Source: Pseudomonadota bacterium
GTDB lineage: Bacteria > Pseudomonadota > Gammaproteobacteria > Xanthomonadales > Rhodanobacteraceae
Assembly: GCA_021798675.1 (NCBI GenBank)
Contig: JAJZGE010000201.1
Coordinates: 1 to 5,009 of the forward strand
Direction: 5' to 3'
DNA: 5,009 nucleotides
Shown: positions 1-5,009 of the stretch, in pieces
Position numbering within the stretch: the first letter of the stretch is position 1
Layout of the letters: the number at the start of each line of letters is the position of its first letter
The notes under the pieces: model-generated
Told to the model about the DNA's origin: nothing
Seen by the model: the letters and a program-made list of their open reading frames with translations, nothing else
Databases searched by the model: none
Position numbers and translations under genes: made by a program

Positions 1-705
1 CCTTGCCTCCTCGACCTCGTGCGCGGTCTCGTGCAAATGCAGGTGCACCGGGATGTCGAGCTGGTCGGCCAGCACACGGATGCGCTCGAAACTCTCGTCG
101 GAGACGGTGTACGGCGCATGCGGCGCGAAGGCGGTCGACACCAGCGGATCGCCGAGGAAACTGTCGTGCACCTCGCTCGCCCGCTCGAAGTATTCATCCT
201 GCGACTTCGCCCACGCCGTGGGAAACTCGATCACCGGCAGGCCCACCACGGCGCGAAACCCCAGCTTGCGGTAGGTGGCACCGATCGCGTCGGGAAAGAA
301 GTAGTTCTCGTTGGCACAGGTGGTGCCGCCGCGCAGCATCTCGGCCACCGCCAGTTCCACGCCGTCGCGCACGAACTCCGGGCCGATCACCTTGGCCTCG
401 GCCGGCCAGATGTGCTGCTGCAGCCACACCATCAGCGGCAGGTCGTCGGCCAGGCCGCGCAGCAGGGTCATCGGATTGTGCGTATGGGCGTTGACCAGGC
501 CGGGGATCAGCGCGTGCTCGGGTAGGCTCACCGTCTCGTGCGGCAGGTAGGCCGCGCGCGCTGCCGCGATTGGCAGCAGCGCGACGATGCGGTCGCCCCG
601 CACTGCCACCGCGTGATCCTCCAGCACCACGCCATGCGGCTCCACCGGTACCACCCAGCGGGCTTCGATCAGCAGGTCGACGGACTGGGGCTGGATTTCG
701 CTCAC
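1..705 (-). CDS. mtaD: Amidohydrolase, MtaD type (5-methylthioadenosine/S-adenosylhomocysteine deaminase), N-terminal part, truncated by the window edge
   Basis: The visible 235 residues are roughly the first half of a TRZ/ATZ-family amidohydrolase, a family usually about 440 residues long. These metal-dependent cytosolic enzymes have a TIM-barrel fold; the MtaD branch deaminates methylthioadenosine and S-adenosylhomocysteine in purine and methionine salvage. The sequence shows the first-strand metal motif NAHTHNP (His74, His76), then GGTTCANENYF (126-136), HAPYTVS (His196, a substrate-side histidine in the family) and HLHLHET, where His223 and Glu226 fit the third metal ligand and the catalytic glutamate. 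The C-terminal aspartate ligand lies outside. The start is GTG at 703-705: an AGGAAG ribosome site on the minus strand (712-717) sits 6 bases ahead, and an in-frame TGA lies a few codons further upstream, leaving no earlier start. It lies 129 bases downstream of efp on the same strand, so co-transcription is possible. Related deaminases (chlorohydrolase or guanine deaminase types) share these motifs, so the exact substrate is inferred. Confidence 0.85.
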   Translation of the reverse strand, partial: MSEIQPQSVDLLIEARWVVPVEPHGVVLEDHAVAVRGDRIVALLPIAAARAAYLPHETVSLPEHALIPGLVNAHTHNPMTLLRGLADDLPLMVWLQQHIWPAEAKVIGPEFVRDGVELAVAEMLRGGTTCANENYFFPDAIGATYRKLGFRAVVGLPVIEFPTAWAKSQDEYFERASEVHDSFLGDPLVSTAFAPHAPYTVSDESFERIRVLADQLDIPVHLHLHETAHEVEEAR

Positions 706-711
706 GTTGGG

Positions 712-717
712 CTTCCT
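712..717 (-). promoter_or_regulatory. Ribosome binding site supporting the GTG start of the mtaD-type gene
   Basis: The minus strand reads AGGAAG here, 6 bases before GTG (703-705). Combined with the in-frame TGA upstream of it, this settles the start codon as GTG rather than an internal ATG. Confidence 0.7.
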
Positions 718-770
718 GATCCGAGGGCTTCAATACGCGAAAGGCGGCCACCTTGCGGCGCCGCCCATGT

Positions 771-797
771 TCGTCGCGCCGGTTTTCGCCGGGATGA
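771..797. repeat. Imperfect hairpin resembling a dispersed REP-like intergenic repeat
   Basis: TCGTC (771-775) pairs with GATGA (793-797) with one G-U pair, and CCGG (779-782) pairs with CCGG (789-792) around the loop TTTTCG; bases 776-778 form a bulge. On the minus strand the core reads GTCATCCCGGCGAAAACCGG, which resembles the 'GTCATCCCGGCGAAAGCCGGGAT' type of intergenic palindrome that I remember as frequent in Xanthomonadales and other GC-rich proteobacteria. Only one copy is present, so repeat status is from memory and not shown by this window. Confidence 0.4.
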
Positions 798-802
798 CAC
801 GA

Positions 803-826
803 TGCGGGGCTGCGCGAAGCCCCGCA
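803..826 (-). terminator. Stem-loop after efp, possible weak terminator or mRNA 3' end structure
   Basis: Bases 803-811 (TGCGGGGCT) pair perfectly with 818-826 (AGCCCCGCA), giving a 9-base-pair GC-rich stem with a 6-base loop. It begins 9 bases after the efp stop codon on the minus strand. No run of U follows in either direction (the minus strand continues TCGTGTCATCC), so it is not a classical intrinsic terminator. It could pause polymerase, protect the efp mRNA end, or allow partial read-through into the mtaD-type gene. Confidence 0.45.
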
Positions 827-834
827 GCCTCGCG

Positions 835-1404
835 TCACTTACCGACGCGGCTGACGTATTCGCCGGTGCGGGTGTCGACCTTGATCACCTCGTCCTGGCC
901 CACGAACAGCGGCACGCGCACCACGGCGCCGGTTTCCAGCGTGGCCGGCTTGCCGCCGCCGCCGGAGGTGTCGCCGCGCACGCCGGGATCGGTCTCGGTG
1001 ATCTTCAGTTCGACGAAGTTCGGCGGCTGCACCGCGATGATCTCGCCGTTGAACAGCGTGACCACGCACTCTTCCTCGCCCTTCAGCCACTTCGCCGCCT
1101 CACCCATGCCGGCCTTGCCGGCCTGGTGCTGCTCGAAGCTTTCCTGGTGCATGAAGTGCCAGAACTCGCCATCGGAGTACAGGTACTGCATGTCGGTATC
1201 GGTGACGTCGGCGACTTCGAAGCTGTCGCTGGACTTCATCGTCTGCTCGGTGGTGCGGCCGGTCTTCAGGTTGCGGATGAAGATGCGGGTGAACGCCTGG
1301 CCCTTGCCGGGCTTGATGAACTCGGCTTCGGTGATGATCCATGGATCGTTGTTGTGAAGGATCTTCATGCCCTTCTTGACGTCGTTGAGACCGGCGGTAG
1401 CCAT
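835..1404 (-). CDS. efp: Elongation factor P
   Basis: This 189-residue cytosolic translation factor binds between the P and E sites of the ribosome and speeds peptide bond formation on consecutive prolines. The sequence shows the three beta-barrel arrangement: an N-terminal KOW-like domain (about 1-65) carrying the tip loop KPGKGQAF with Lys34, the residue beta-lysylated in EpmAB-type EF-P; a central OB domain (about 66-128) with [17 protein letters not shown]; and a C-terminal OB domain (about 130-189) with the family signature [21 protein letters not shown]. The length matches the family (about 188). The open frame extends further upstream, to 1536, but the conserved N-terminus starts at the ATG at 1402-1404, where a TGGAG ribosome site (1413-1417) lies 8 bases ahead; the upstream extension has no EF-P homology. 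It is transcribed divergently from epmB, whose product makes its modifying group, which supports Lys34 being beta-lysylated rather than rhamnosylated (EarP type has Arg there). Confidence 0.98.
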   Translation of the reverse strand: MATAGLNDVKKGMKILHNNDPWIITEAEFIKPGKGQAFTRIFIRNLKTGRTTEQTMKSSDSFEVADVTDTDMQYLYSDGEFWHFMHQESFEQHQAGKAGMGEAAKWLKGEEECVVTLFNGEIIAVQPPNFVELKITETDPGVRGDTSGGGGKPATLETGAVVRVPLFVGQDEVIKVDTRTGEYVSRVGK

Positions 1405-1464
1405 GCGGTGAACTCCAGAGGTGAATGGTCGGGGCCCGAACGCCCCTGCGCCGCCATGGACGGC

Positions 1465-1470
1465 TAGAAT
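1465..1470 (+). promoter_or_regulatory. Candidate -10 box for epmB (TAGAAT)
   Basis: TAGAAT matches five of six bases of the sigma-70 -10 consensus and would place the transcript start near 1477, giving a leader of about 35 bases. The -35 position 17 bases upstream (around 1442-1447, GCCCCT) does not match the consensus, so this is a weak, unsupported candidate. Confidence 0.3.
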
Positions 1471-1483
1471 GGATGGTTCGAGG

Positions 1484-1501
1484 GTCCGGGATGGCCCGGA
1501 C
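1484..1501 (+). promoter_or_regulatory. Hairpin in the epmB leader next to the ribosome binding site
   Basis: GTCCGGG (1484-1490) and CCCGGAC (1495-1501) form a perfect 7-base-pair stem with the loop ATGG. It ends directly before the AAGG ribosome site (1502-1505), which lies 6 bases from the ATG at 1512. The stem leaves the AAGG free but could affect ribosome access; function is not shown by the sequence. Confidence 0.4.
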
Positions 1502-1511
1502 AAGGCTCCCC

Positions 1512-2534
1512 ATGATAACCGCAAGCCCCGGCGCACGCATTACACCTGCCTTCGCCACGCCCGACGCCGACTGGCGATCACTGTGGCGCGAAGCCGTCAC
1601 CGACGCATCCGAATTGCTCGCCCTGCTGGGCCTGTCCGCGCTGGCCGCGCAGCTGCCGCCGGCGGATGCCGGCTTCGCCCTGCGCGTGCCACGCGGGTTC
1701 GTCGCGCGCATGCGCCATGGCGACGCGCGCGACCCGTTGCTGTTGCAGGTGCTGCCGCAACTGGCCGAACTGGACGTGGTGCCGGGCTTCGTCGCCGACG
1801 CGGTAGGCGACCTGGCCGCCCGGGAGGCCCAGGGCGTGCTGCACAAGTACCACGGACGCGCCCTGCTGATTGCCAGCGGCAGCTGTGCGATCAATTGCCG
1901 CTACTGCTTCCGCCGCCACTTTCCCTACGGCGAGGAAATGGCCGCCGCCGGCCAGTGGCGAAAGGCGCTGGAGCACGTGCGGCAGGACGACAGCATTGGC
2001 GAACTGATCCTTTCCGGCGGCGACCCGCTGGCGTTGTCCACCGCCAAGCTGGATGAGCTATCGCGTGGACTGGCCGACCTTCCGCACGTCGTCCGCCTGC
2101 GTATCCACACCCGCCTGCCGGTGGTCTTGCCGGAGCGTATCGACACGGCCTTCACGCGCTGGCTGGCAGACCTGCCGCTGCAAAAGGTGGTGGTGCTGCA
2201 CGCGAACCACGCCCGTGAATTCGATGTCCACGTGGATGCTGCCTGCGCCCGCTTGCGCGGGGCCGGCGCCACCCTGCTCAACCAGTCGGTGCTTCTGCAA
2301 GGAATCAACGACGCTGCCGATACACTGGTTGCGCTGTCCGAGCGCCTGTTTGCCGCCGGCGTGCTGCCGTACTACCTGCACCAGCTCGACCGGGTGCAGG
2401 GTGCCGCGCACTTCGAGGTGGACGACGCCCGTGCGCAGGCGCTGGTGGATGCGCTGCGCTCGCGCCTGCCCGGCTACCTGGTGCCGAAGCTGGTGCGCGA
2501 GGTATGCGGCGACCCATCCAAACGCCCGCTGTAG
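1512..2534 (+). CDS. epmB: EF-P beta-lysylation protein EpmB (lysine 2,3-aminomutase, radical SAM)
   Basis: EpmB converts (S)-alpha-lysine to (R)-beta-lysine, which EpmA then joins to Lys34 of EF-P. The 340-residue product (E. coli EpmB is about 342) has the radical-SAM cluster motif [15 protein letters not shown] with Cys125, Cys129 and Cys132 for the [4Fe-4S] cluster, preceded by [12 protein letters not shown] (108-119). It continues with ILSGGDPL (166-173), [10 protein letters not shown] (196-205), [13 protein letters not shown] (255-267), [15 protein letters not shown] (287-301) and [10 protein letters not shown] (321-330). The C-terminal GDPSK places Lys337 at the position of the pyridoxal phosphate lysine of the aminomutase family. 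All expected cofactor residues are present, so the enzyme should be active. The frame stays open upstream to 1425, but ATG 1512 is chosen for its AAGG site, the match to the family N-terminus and normal length; ATG 1491 is an alternative lying inside the leader hairpin. It is divergent from efp. Other KamA-type aminomutases are longer and do not match as well. Confidence 0.96.
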   Translation: MITASPGARITPAFATPDADWRSLWREAVTDASELLALLGLSALAAQLPPADAGFALRVPRGFVARMRHGDARDPLLLQVLPQLAELDVVPGFVADAVGDLAAREAQGVLHKYHGRALLIASGSCAINCRYCFRRHFPYGEEMAAAGQWRKALEHVRQDDSIGELILSGGDPLALSTAKLDELSRGLADLPHVVRLRIHTRLPVVLPERIDTAFTRWLADLPLQKVVVLHANHAREFDVHVDAACARLRGAGATLLNQSVLLQGINDAADTLVALSERLFAAGVLPYYLHQLDRVQGAAHFEVDDARAQALVDALRSRLPGYLVPKLVREVCGDPSKRPL

Positions 2535-2664
2535 GCGTATGTCCAATCATCTGCGTCTGGATGTCCGCTGGCAGTTCCGCCGTCAATCCGCTACAACCCA
2601 GTAGTACGCCGCTCCGCCCGGAAGACCAACGGACTCATCTGCCCACCGCGACATCGGCAACAGC
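2535..2664 (+). promoter_or_regulatory. Gap between epmB and fimX with a weak promoter candidate
   Basis: This 130-base gap is long enough for a separate fimX promoter. The best sigma-70-like pair I see is CTGGCA (2568-2573) and TACAAC (2592-2597) with an 18-base spacer, each matching four of six consensus bases. No terminator-like stem follows epmB, so read-through from epmB into fimX is also possible. No clear Shine-Dalgarno sequence precedes the ATG at 2665 (the bases just before it are GGCAACAGC). Confidence 0.25.
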
Positions 2665-4707
2665 ATGAAAAAAGACTTCGTCATCCGCATCCTTTTCATC
2701 GAGCACTCGGTCGAGGAGGCGGAACAGATCATCAGCCTGCTGCGCAATACCGGTATCGCGGTGCGCCCGGCGCGCGCCACCGCCGCCGAACAGGTGCAAG
2801 CCGCCCTGGCCGAGCTGGAACCGGACCTGGTGCTGTTCGATCCCGCCAACGGCGCCGTCACCCTGCCCGAAGTGGTGCGCATGCTGGACGCCCGCGGCAA
2901 CGACTACTCGCTGCTCGGCCTGGTCGGTACGCTGGACAACCACCAGATCGCCGAACTGTTCGAGCAGGGCGCGCAGGGTATCGCCACGCGCGGCATGCCC
3001 AGCCAGTTGCTGGCCGTCCTGCGGCGCGAATTCGAAGCCCTGCAGAACCGTCGCATGCTGCGGCGGCTGGAGGCCACCCAGCGCGAACTGGAACGCCGCT
3101 GCGACGCGCTGCTCGACTCCTCGCGCGACGCCATCGCCTACGTGCATGAGGGTGTGCACGTGCGTGCCAACCAGGCCTACCTGGAGACCTTCGGCTACGA
3201 AAGCTTCGACGACCTGCTCGGCATGCCGATCCTCGACATGATCGACGCCGTCGACATCGAGGAATTCAAGAACCTGCTGCGCGGCCACACCCGCCAGGAA
3301 AAGCTGCCGAACCAGGCCAGCCTGCGCGCGCGCCGCGCCGACGGCAGCCAGTTCGACGCCAACGTGGAGTTTTCTCCCGCGACATTCGAGGGCGAGCCCT
3401 GCCTGCAGATCGTGTTCCGCCGCCAGGCGGTCGACCCGGCCATGCTCGAACAGTTGCAGCGCGACCCGGTCACCGGTCTGTACAACCGCGCGCACATGCT
3501 GGAGCGCATCGACCACGCGGTCACCGACGCCGCCAAGGGCAAGAAAGGCCAGGCACTGCTGCTGATCGAACCCGACAACTGGACCACCCTGGTCAGCGGC
3601 ATCGGGCTGGCCAAAGCCGACGAGTTGCTGGTCGGCTTCTCCAACCGCGTGCGCATGTTGCTGGACGCCAACGACATCGCCGGCATGCTGGCCGAACACA
3701 CGCTGGGCGTGATACTCGACGCCCGCTCGGACGAGGCCATCCGCGAGTGGATCGCCAAGCTGCAGCAAAGCATTTCCGGCGAAATCTTCGATGCCGGCTC
3801 GCGCTCCCTCGTGGTCACCGCCAGCGTCGGCGGCAGCCTGCTGGGCGAAAAGAACGCCAATGCCGAGCTGCTGCTCAACCAGGCCAGCCAGGCCCTGCGC
3901 ACCGCGCAAAGCCTGGGTAGCAACCAGTTGGAACTGCACGATCCCGCGGCGCGCGAGAAGGCCGACGAGGAGCGCGAGCGCTACTGGCTGGACCTGCTGC
4001 GCAAGGCGCTGGAAGGCAAGGGCCTGATGCTCTACCACCAGCACACCATCAGCCTGCAGGACGCCGAAGGCGACTATTCGGAAATCCTTTTGCGCATGGA
4101 GGGTCCCCAGGGCGAGGTGTTGCCCGGCTTCTTCATGCCGATCGCCGACAAGCATGGCCTCACCGGCGCCATCGACCGCTGGGTGCTGGACCAGGCTATT
4201 AGCGCCCTGCAGCGACGCGAGGGCATGGGCCAGCAGACCACGTTCTTCGTCAAGTTCACCGCCGCCTCGCTGCAGGACCCCACCTTCCTGGATTGGCTGG
4301 GCAAGCGCTTCACGCAGGCCGGGCTCAAGCGCGGCCGCCTGGTGCTCGAGATGACCGAGAGCAAGGTGATGACCCTGCTGCGTCCCGCCCAGGAGTTCCT
4401 CGCCGGCTGGAAAAAGCTCGGCGGGCGCTTCGCACTGGAGCAGTTCGGCTCGGGTCTCAATTCGTTCCAACTGCTCGGACACATCGACGCGGACTACCTC
4501 AAGATCGACCGCAGCTACATGGCCGACCTGGCCAAGTCTCCCGACAACCAGAAGAAGGTCGCCGAGATCTGCGGGCAGGCACGCGAACTGAAGAAGCTGA
4601 CCATCGCCGAATGGGTCGAAGATGCCACCAGCACCTCGCTGCTGTTCTCCGCCGGCGTGGACTTCGTACAGGGCAACTTCCTGCAGGTACCGCAGCGTCT
4701 GGATTGA
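2665..4707 (+). CDS. fimX: FimX-like cyclic-di-GMP effector of type IV pili (REC-PAS-GGDEF-EAL, all signalling/enzyme motifs degenerate)
   Basis: The 680-residue product matches FimX in length (about 690) and domain order. Residues 7-122 form a receiver-like domain: Asp59 remains at the phosphoacceptor position, but the acidic pair is reduced to Glu13-His14 and the conserved lysine appears as Arg109. A charged, probably coiled-coil linker (122-147) leads to a PAS domain (about 145-255). The GGDEF domain (about 262-425) begins with DPVTGLYNRAHMLERID but has AEHTL (343-347) where GGDEF should be, so cyclase activity is unlikely. The EAL domain (about 440-680) has EIL (473-475) for EAL, Lys530 in place of the metal-binding Asn, Glu592-Gln593 in place of the Asp pair, and retains Glu562, Lys613, Glu649 and Gln669. 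Phosphodiesterase activity is therefore unlikely, while cyclic-di-GMP binding is plausible, as in characterised FimX. In Xanthomonas and Pseudomonas FimX promotes pilus assembly and twitching; in Xanthomonas it does so with a PilZ protein and the PilB ATPase. No membrane segment or signal peptide is visible. ATG 2665 is the first start after an in-frame TAG at 2602-2604. Confidence 0.88.
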   Translation: MKKDFVIRILFIEHSVEEAEQIISLLRNTGIAVRPARATAAEQVQAALAELEPDLVLFDPANGAVTLPEVVRMLDARGNDYSLLGLVGTLDNHQIAELFEQGAQGIATRGMPSQLLAVLRREFEALQNRRMLRRLEATQRELERRCDALLDSSRDAIAYVHEGVHVRANQAYLETFGYESFDDLLGMPILDMIDAVDIEEFKNLLRGHTRQEKLPNQASLRARRADGSQFDANVEFSPATFEGEPCLQIVFRRQAVDPAMLEQLQRDPVTGLYNRAHMLERIDHAVTDAAKGKKGQALLLIEPDNWTTLVSGIGLAKADELLVGFSNRVRMLLDANDIAGMLAEHTLGVILDARSDEAIREWIAKLQQSISGEIFDAGSRSLVVTASVGGSLLGEKNANAELLLNQASQALRTAQSLGSNQLELHDPAAREKADEERERYWLDLLRKALEGKGLMLYHQHTISLQDAEGDYSEILLRMEGPQGEVLPGFFMPIADKHGLTGAIDRWVLDQAISALQRREGMGQQTTFFVKFTAASLQDPTFLDWLGKRFTQAGLKRGRLVLEMTESKVMTLLRPAQEFLAGWKKLGGRFALEQFGSGLNSFQLLGHIDADYLKIDRSYMADLAKSPDNQKKVAEICGQARELKKLTIAEWVEDATSTSLLFSAGVDFVQGNFLQVPQRLD

Positions 4708-4792
4708 CTGCACGCAACAGCGTTGGCGGTGCCTTCCGGGTCCCCCGCTTCAATCAGGCAACGAGGTTCGCCCGCAGGAATGCCCGGCACGA

Positions 4793-4828
4793 AAAAGCCG
4801 CGGATCGCTCCGCGGCTTTTCTTGTTTT
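4793..4828. terminator. Bidirectional intrinsic terminator shared by fimX and rplS
   Basis: AAAAGCCGCGGA (4793-4804) pairs perfectly with TCCGCGGCTTTT (4809-4820), a 12-base-pair stem with the loop TCGC. On the plus strand it is followed by TTTTCTTGTTTT, terminating fimX transcripts. On the minus strand the stem is followed by TTTTT (4796-4792), terminating rplS transcripts. Its place between two converging genes fits this double role. Confidence 0.92.
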
Positions 4829-4831
4829 CGA

Positions 4832-4847
4832 CCTGCCTCGAGGCAGG
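4832..4847. repeat. 16-base perfect palindrome
   Basis: CCTGCCTCGAGGCAGG is its own reverse complement. In RNA it would form a 6-base-pair stem with a TCGA loop. On the rplS side it begins 13 bases after the stop codon and lies just ahead of the terminator, so it could stabilise the rplS mRNA end; as DNA it could be a site for a dimeric protein. No function is established by the sequence. Confidence 0.6.
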
Positions 4848-4860
4848 CGCGTCCCGCTGC

Positions 4861-5009
4861 TTACTCGGCGCTGGCGGCAGCAGCCTTGTTGGCGGCCTTG
4901 ATCGCGGCGGCGGCGGCGACATCTTCCTTGATGCGGGCAGCCTTGCCTTCCAGGTTGCGCAGGTAGTACAGCTTGGCGCCGCGCACCTTGCCCTTGCGCT
5001 TCACTTCCA
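4861..5009 (-). CDS. rplS: Ribosomal protein L19, C-terminal part, truncated by the window edge
   Basis: The last 48 codons and the TAA stop (4861-4863) of a minus-strand gene are present; the start lies beyond the right edge. The visible residues begin [20 protein letters not shown] and continue [10 protein letters not shown], matching the conserved C-terminal part of L19 (in E. coli [21 protein letters not shown]). L19 is a 50S subunit protein near the 30S interface. After this core comes an alanine/lysine-rich tail of about 20 residues ending in ASAE, which E. coli L19 lacks but which I recall in Xanthomonadales L19. rplS is commonly the last gene of the rpsP-rimM-trmD-rplS operon, consistent with the strong terminator just downstream; the other genes would lie outside the window. 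Confidence 0.93.
   Translation of the reverse strand, partial: EVKRKGKVRGAKLYYLRNLEGKAARIKEDVAAAAAIKAANKAAAASAE

Larger units (their letters stand above)
1405..1511. promoter_or_regulatory. Divergent efp/epmB control region
   Basis: This 107-base gap separates the start codons of efp (minus) and epmB (plus) and must serve both. It holds a possible -10 box for epmB, a ribosome site for each gene, and two small inverted repeats: GGGGC (1431-1435) with GCCCC (1442-1446), and a 7-base-pair stem at 1484-1501. No strong -35 box is visible in either direction. For efp, the best -10-like hexamer is TATCAT, read on the minus strand over 1512-1517 (5 of 6 consensus bases); it overlaps the epmB start codon and would give an efp leader of about 100 bases. 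Confidence 0.55.
4708..4860. other. Convergent gap between fimX and rplS
   Basis: The 153 bases between two converging genes contain no credible coding frame. They hold the bidirectional terminator at 4793-4828 and the palindrome at 4832-4847; in 4708-4790 I see nothing recognisable. Confidence 0.7.

Noticed and set aside
730..735. TATTGA on the minus strand as a -10 box for the mtaD-type gene
   Set aside because: It matches only three of six consensus bases and no -35 box is found at a suitable distance.
194..838. A 214-codon minus-strand frame overlapping the mtaD-type gene
   Set aside because: The product is Arg/Ala/Gly-rich without domains, and the correct frame in the same DNA gives a clear amidohydrolase from a GTG start.
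538..1467. A 309-codon plus-strand open frame opposite the mtaD-type gene and efp
   Set aside because: It spans two well-supported minus-strand genes and their gap and resembles no family; it is a compositional shadow.
1405..1536. N-terminal extension of EF-P from upstream starts
   Set aside because: The extension would cross the divergent region into epmB, has no EF-P homology, and the ATG at 1404 has a proper ribosome site and gives the family length.
2569..2595. Possible sigma-54 promoter ahead of fimX (TGGCAG)
   Set aside because: The -24-like TGGCA is present but no TTGC-type -12 element follows at the required spacing.
2539..2604. A 21-codon open frame in the epmB-fimX gap
   Set aside because: Its ATG is only 3 bases from a poor GTAGG match, and the peptide has no recognisable features; a leader peptide cannot be supported.
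2635..4713. A 692-codon open frame on the minus strand, antisense to the whole of fimX
   Set aside because: Its product is low-complexity, rich in Gln, Val, Ala, Leu and Gly with no recognisable domain, and is explained by GC-rich codon bias of fimX, which removes stops on the opposite strand.
1..5009. CRISPR arrays, tRNA or rRNA genes, insertion sequences, prophage or defence genes
   Set aside because: No spaced direct repeats, cloverleaf-like sequences, transposase or phage motifs were seen; every sizeable region is explained by housekeeping or regulatory genes.

Overview
The window looks like ordinary chromosomal core sequence from a GC-rich gammaproteobacterium, most likely of the Xanthomonadales (Xanthomonadaceae or Rhodanobacteraceae type). 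The reasons are the high GC content with GC-rich third codon positions, a FimX-type type IV pilus regulator, a lysylation-type EF-P with its EpmB partner, and an L19 protein with an alanine-rich C-terminal tail of the kind I remember from this order. The taxonomic placement is inference; no database was searched.

Layout from left to right. Positions 1-705, minus strand: N-terminal half of an amidohydrolase of the MtaD type, running off the left edge. Positions 706-834: a 129-base gap rich in hairpins, one resembling dispersed repeats of this order. Positions 835-1404, minus strand: efp, elongation factor P. Positions 1405-1511: a 107-base divergent control region. Positions 1512-2534, plus strand: epmB, the radical-SAM lysine 2,3-aminomutase that makes the (R)-beta-lysine used to modify EF-P. 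Positions 2535-2664: a short gap with a weak possible promoter. Positions 2665-4707, plus strand: a fimX-like gene with degenerate receiver, PAS, degenerate GGDEF and degenerate EAL domains. Positions 4708-4860: a gap with a strong bidirectional terminator and a separate 16-base perfect palindrome. Positions 4861-5009, minus strand: C-terminal end of rplS (ribosomal protein L19), running off the right edge.

Functionally, efp and epmB form a substrate/modifier pair: EF-P relieves ribosome stalling at proline-rich stretches, and its Lys34, in the KPGKGQAF loop, is the residue that receives beta-lysine. EpmA, the ligase that attaches it, is not in the window. FimX is a cyclic-di-GMP effector for type IV pilus assembly, and its position beside epmB has no obvious functional link. 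The mtaD-type enzyme belongs to purine and methionine salvage. I see no phage, insertion sequence, CRISPR array, tRNA or rRNA. I found no convincing new system; the items most worth a second look are the pseudo-enzyme signature of FimX and the small palindromic structures between genes.
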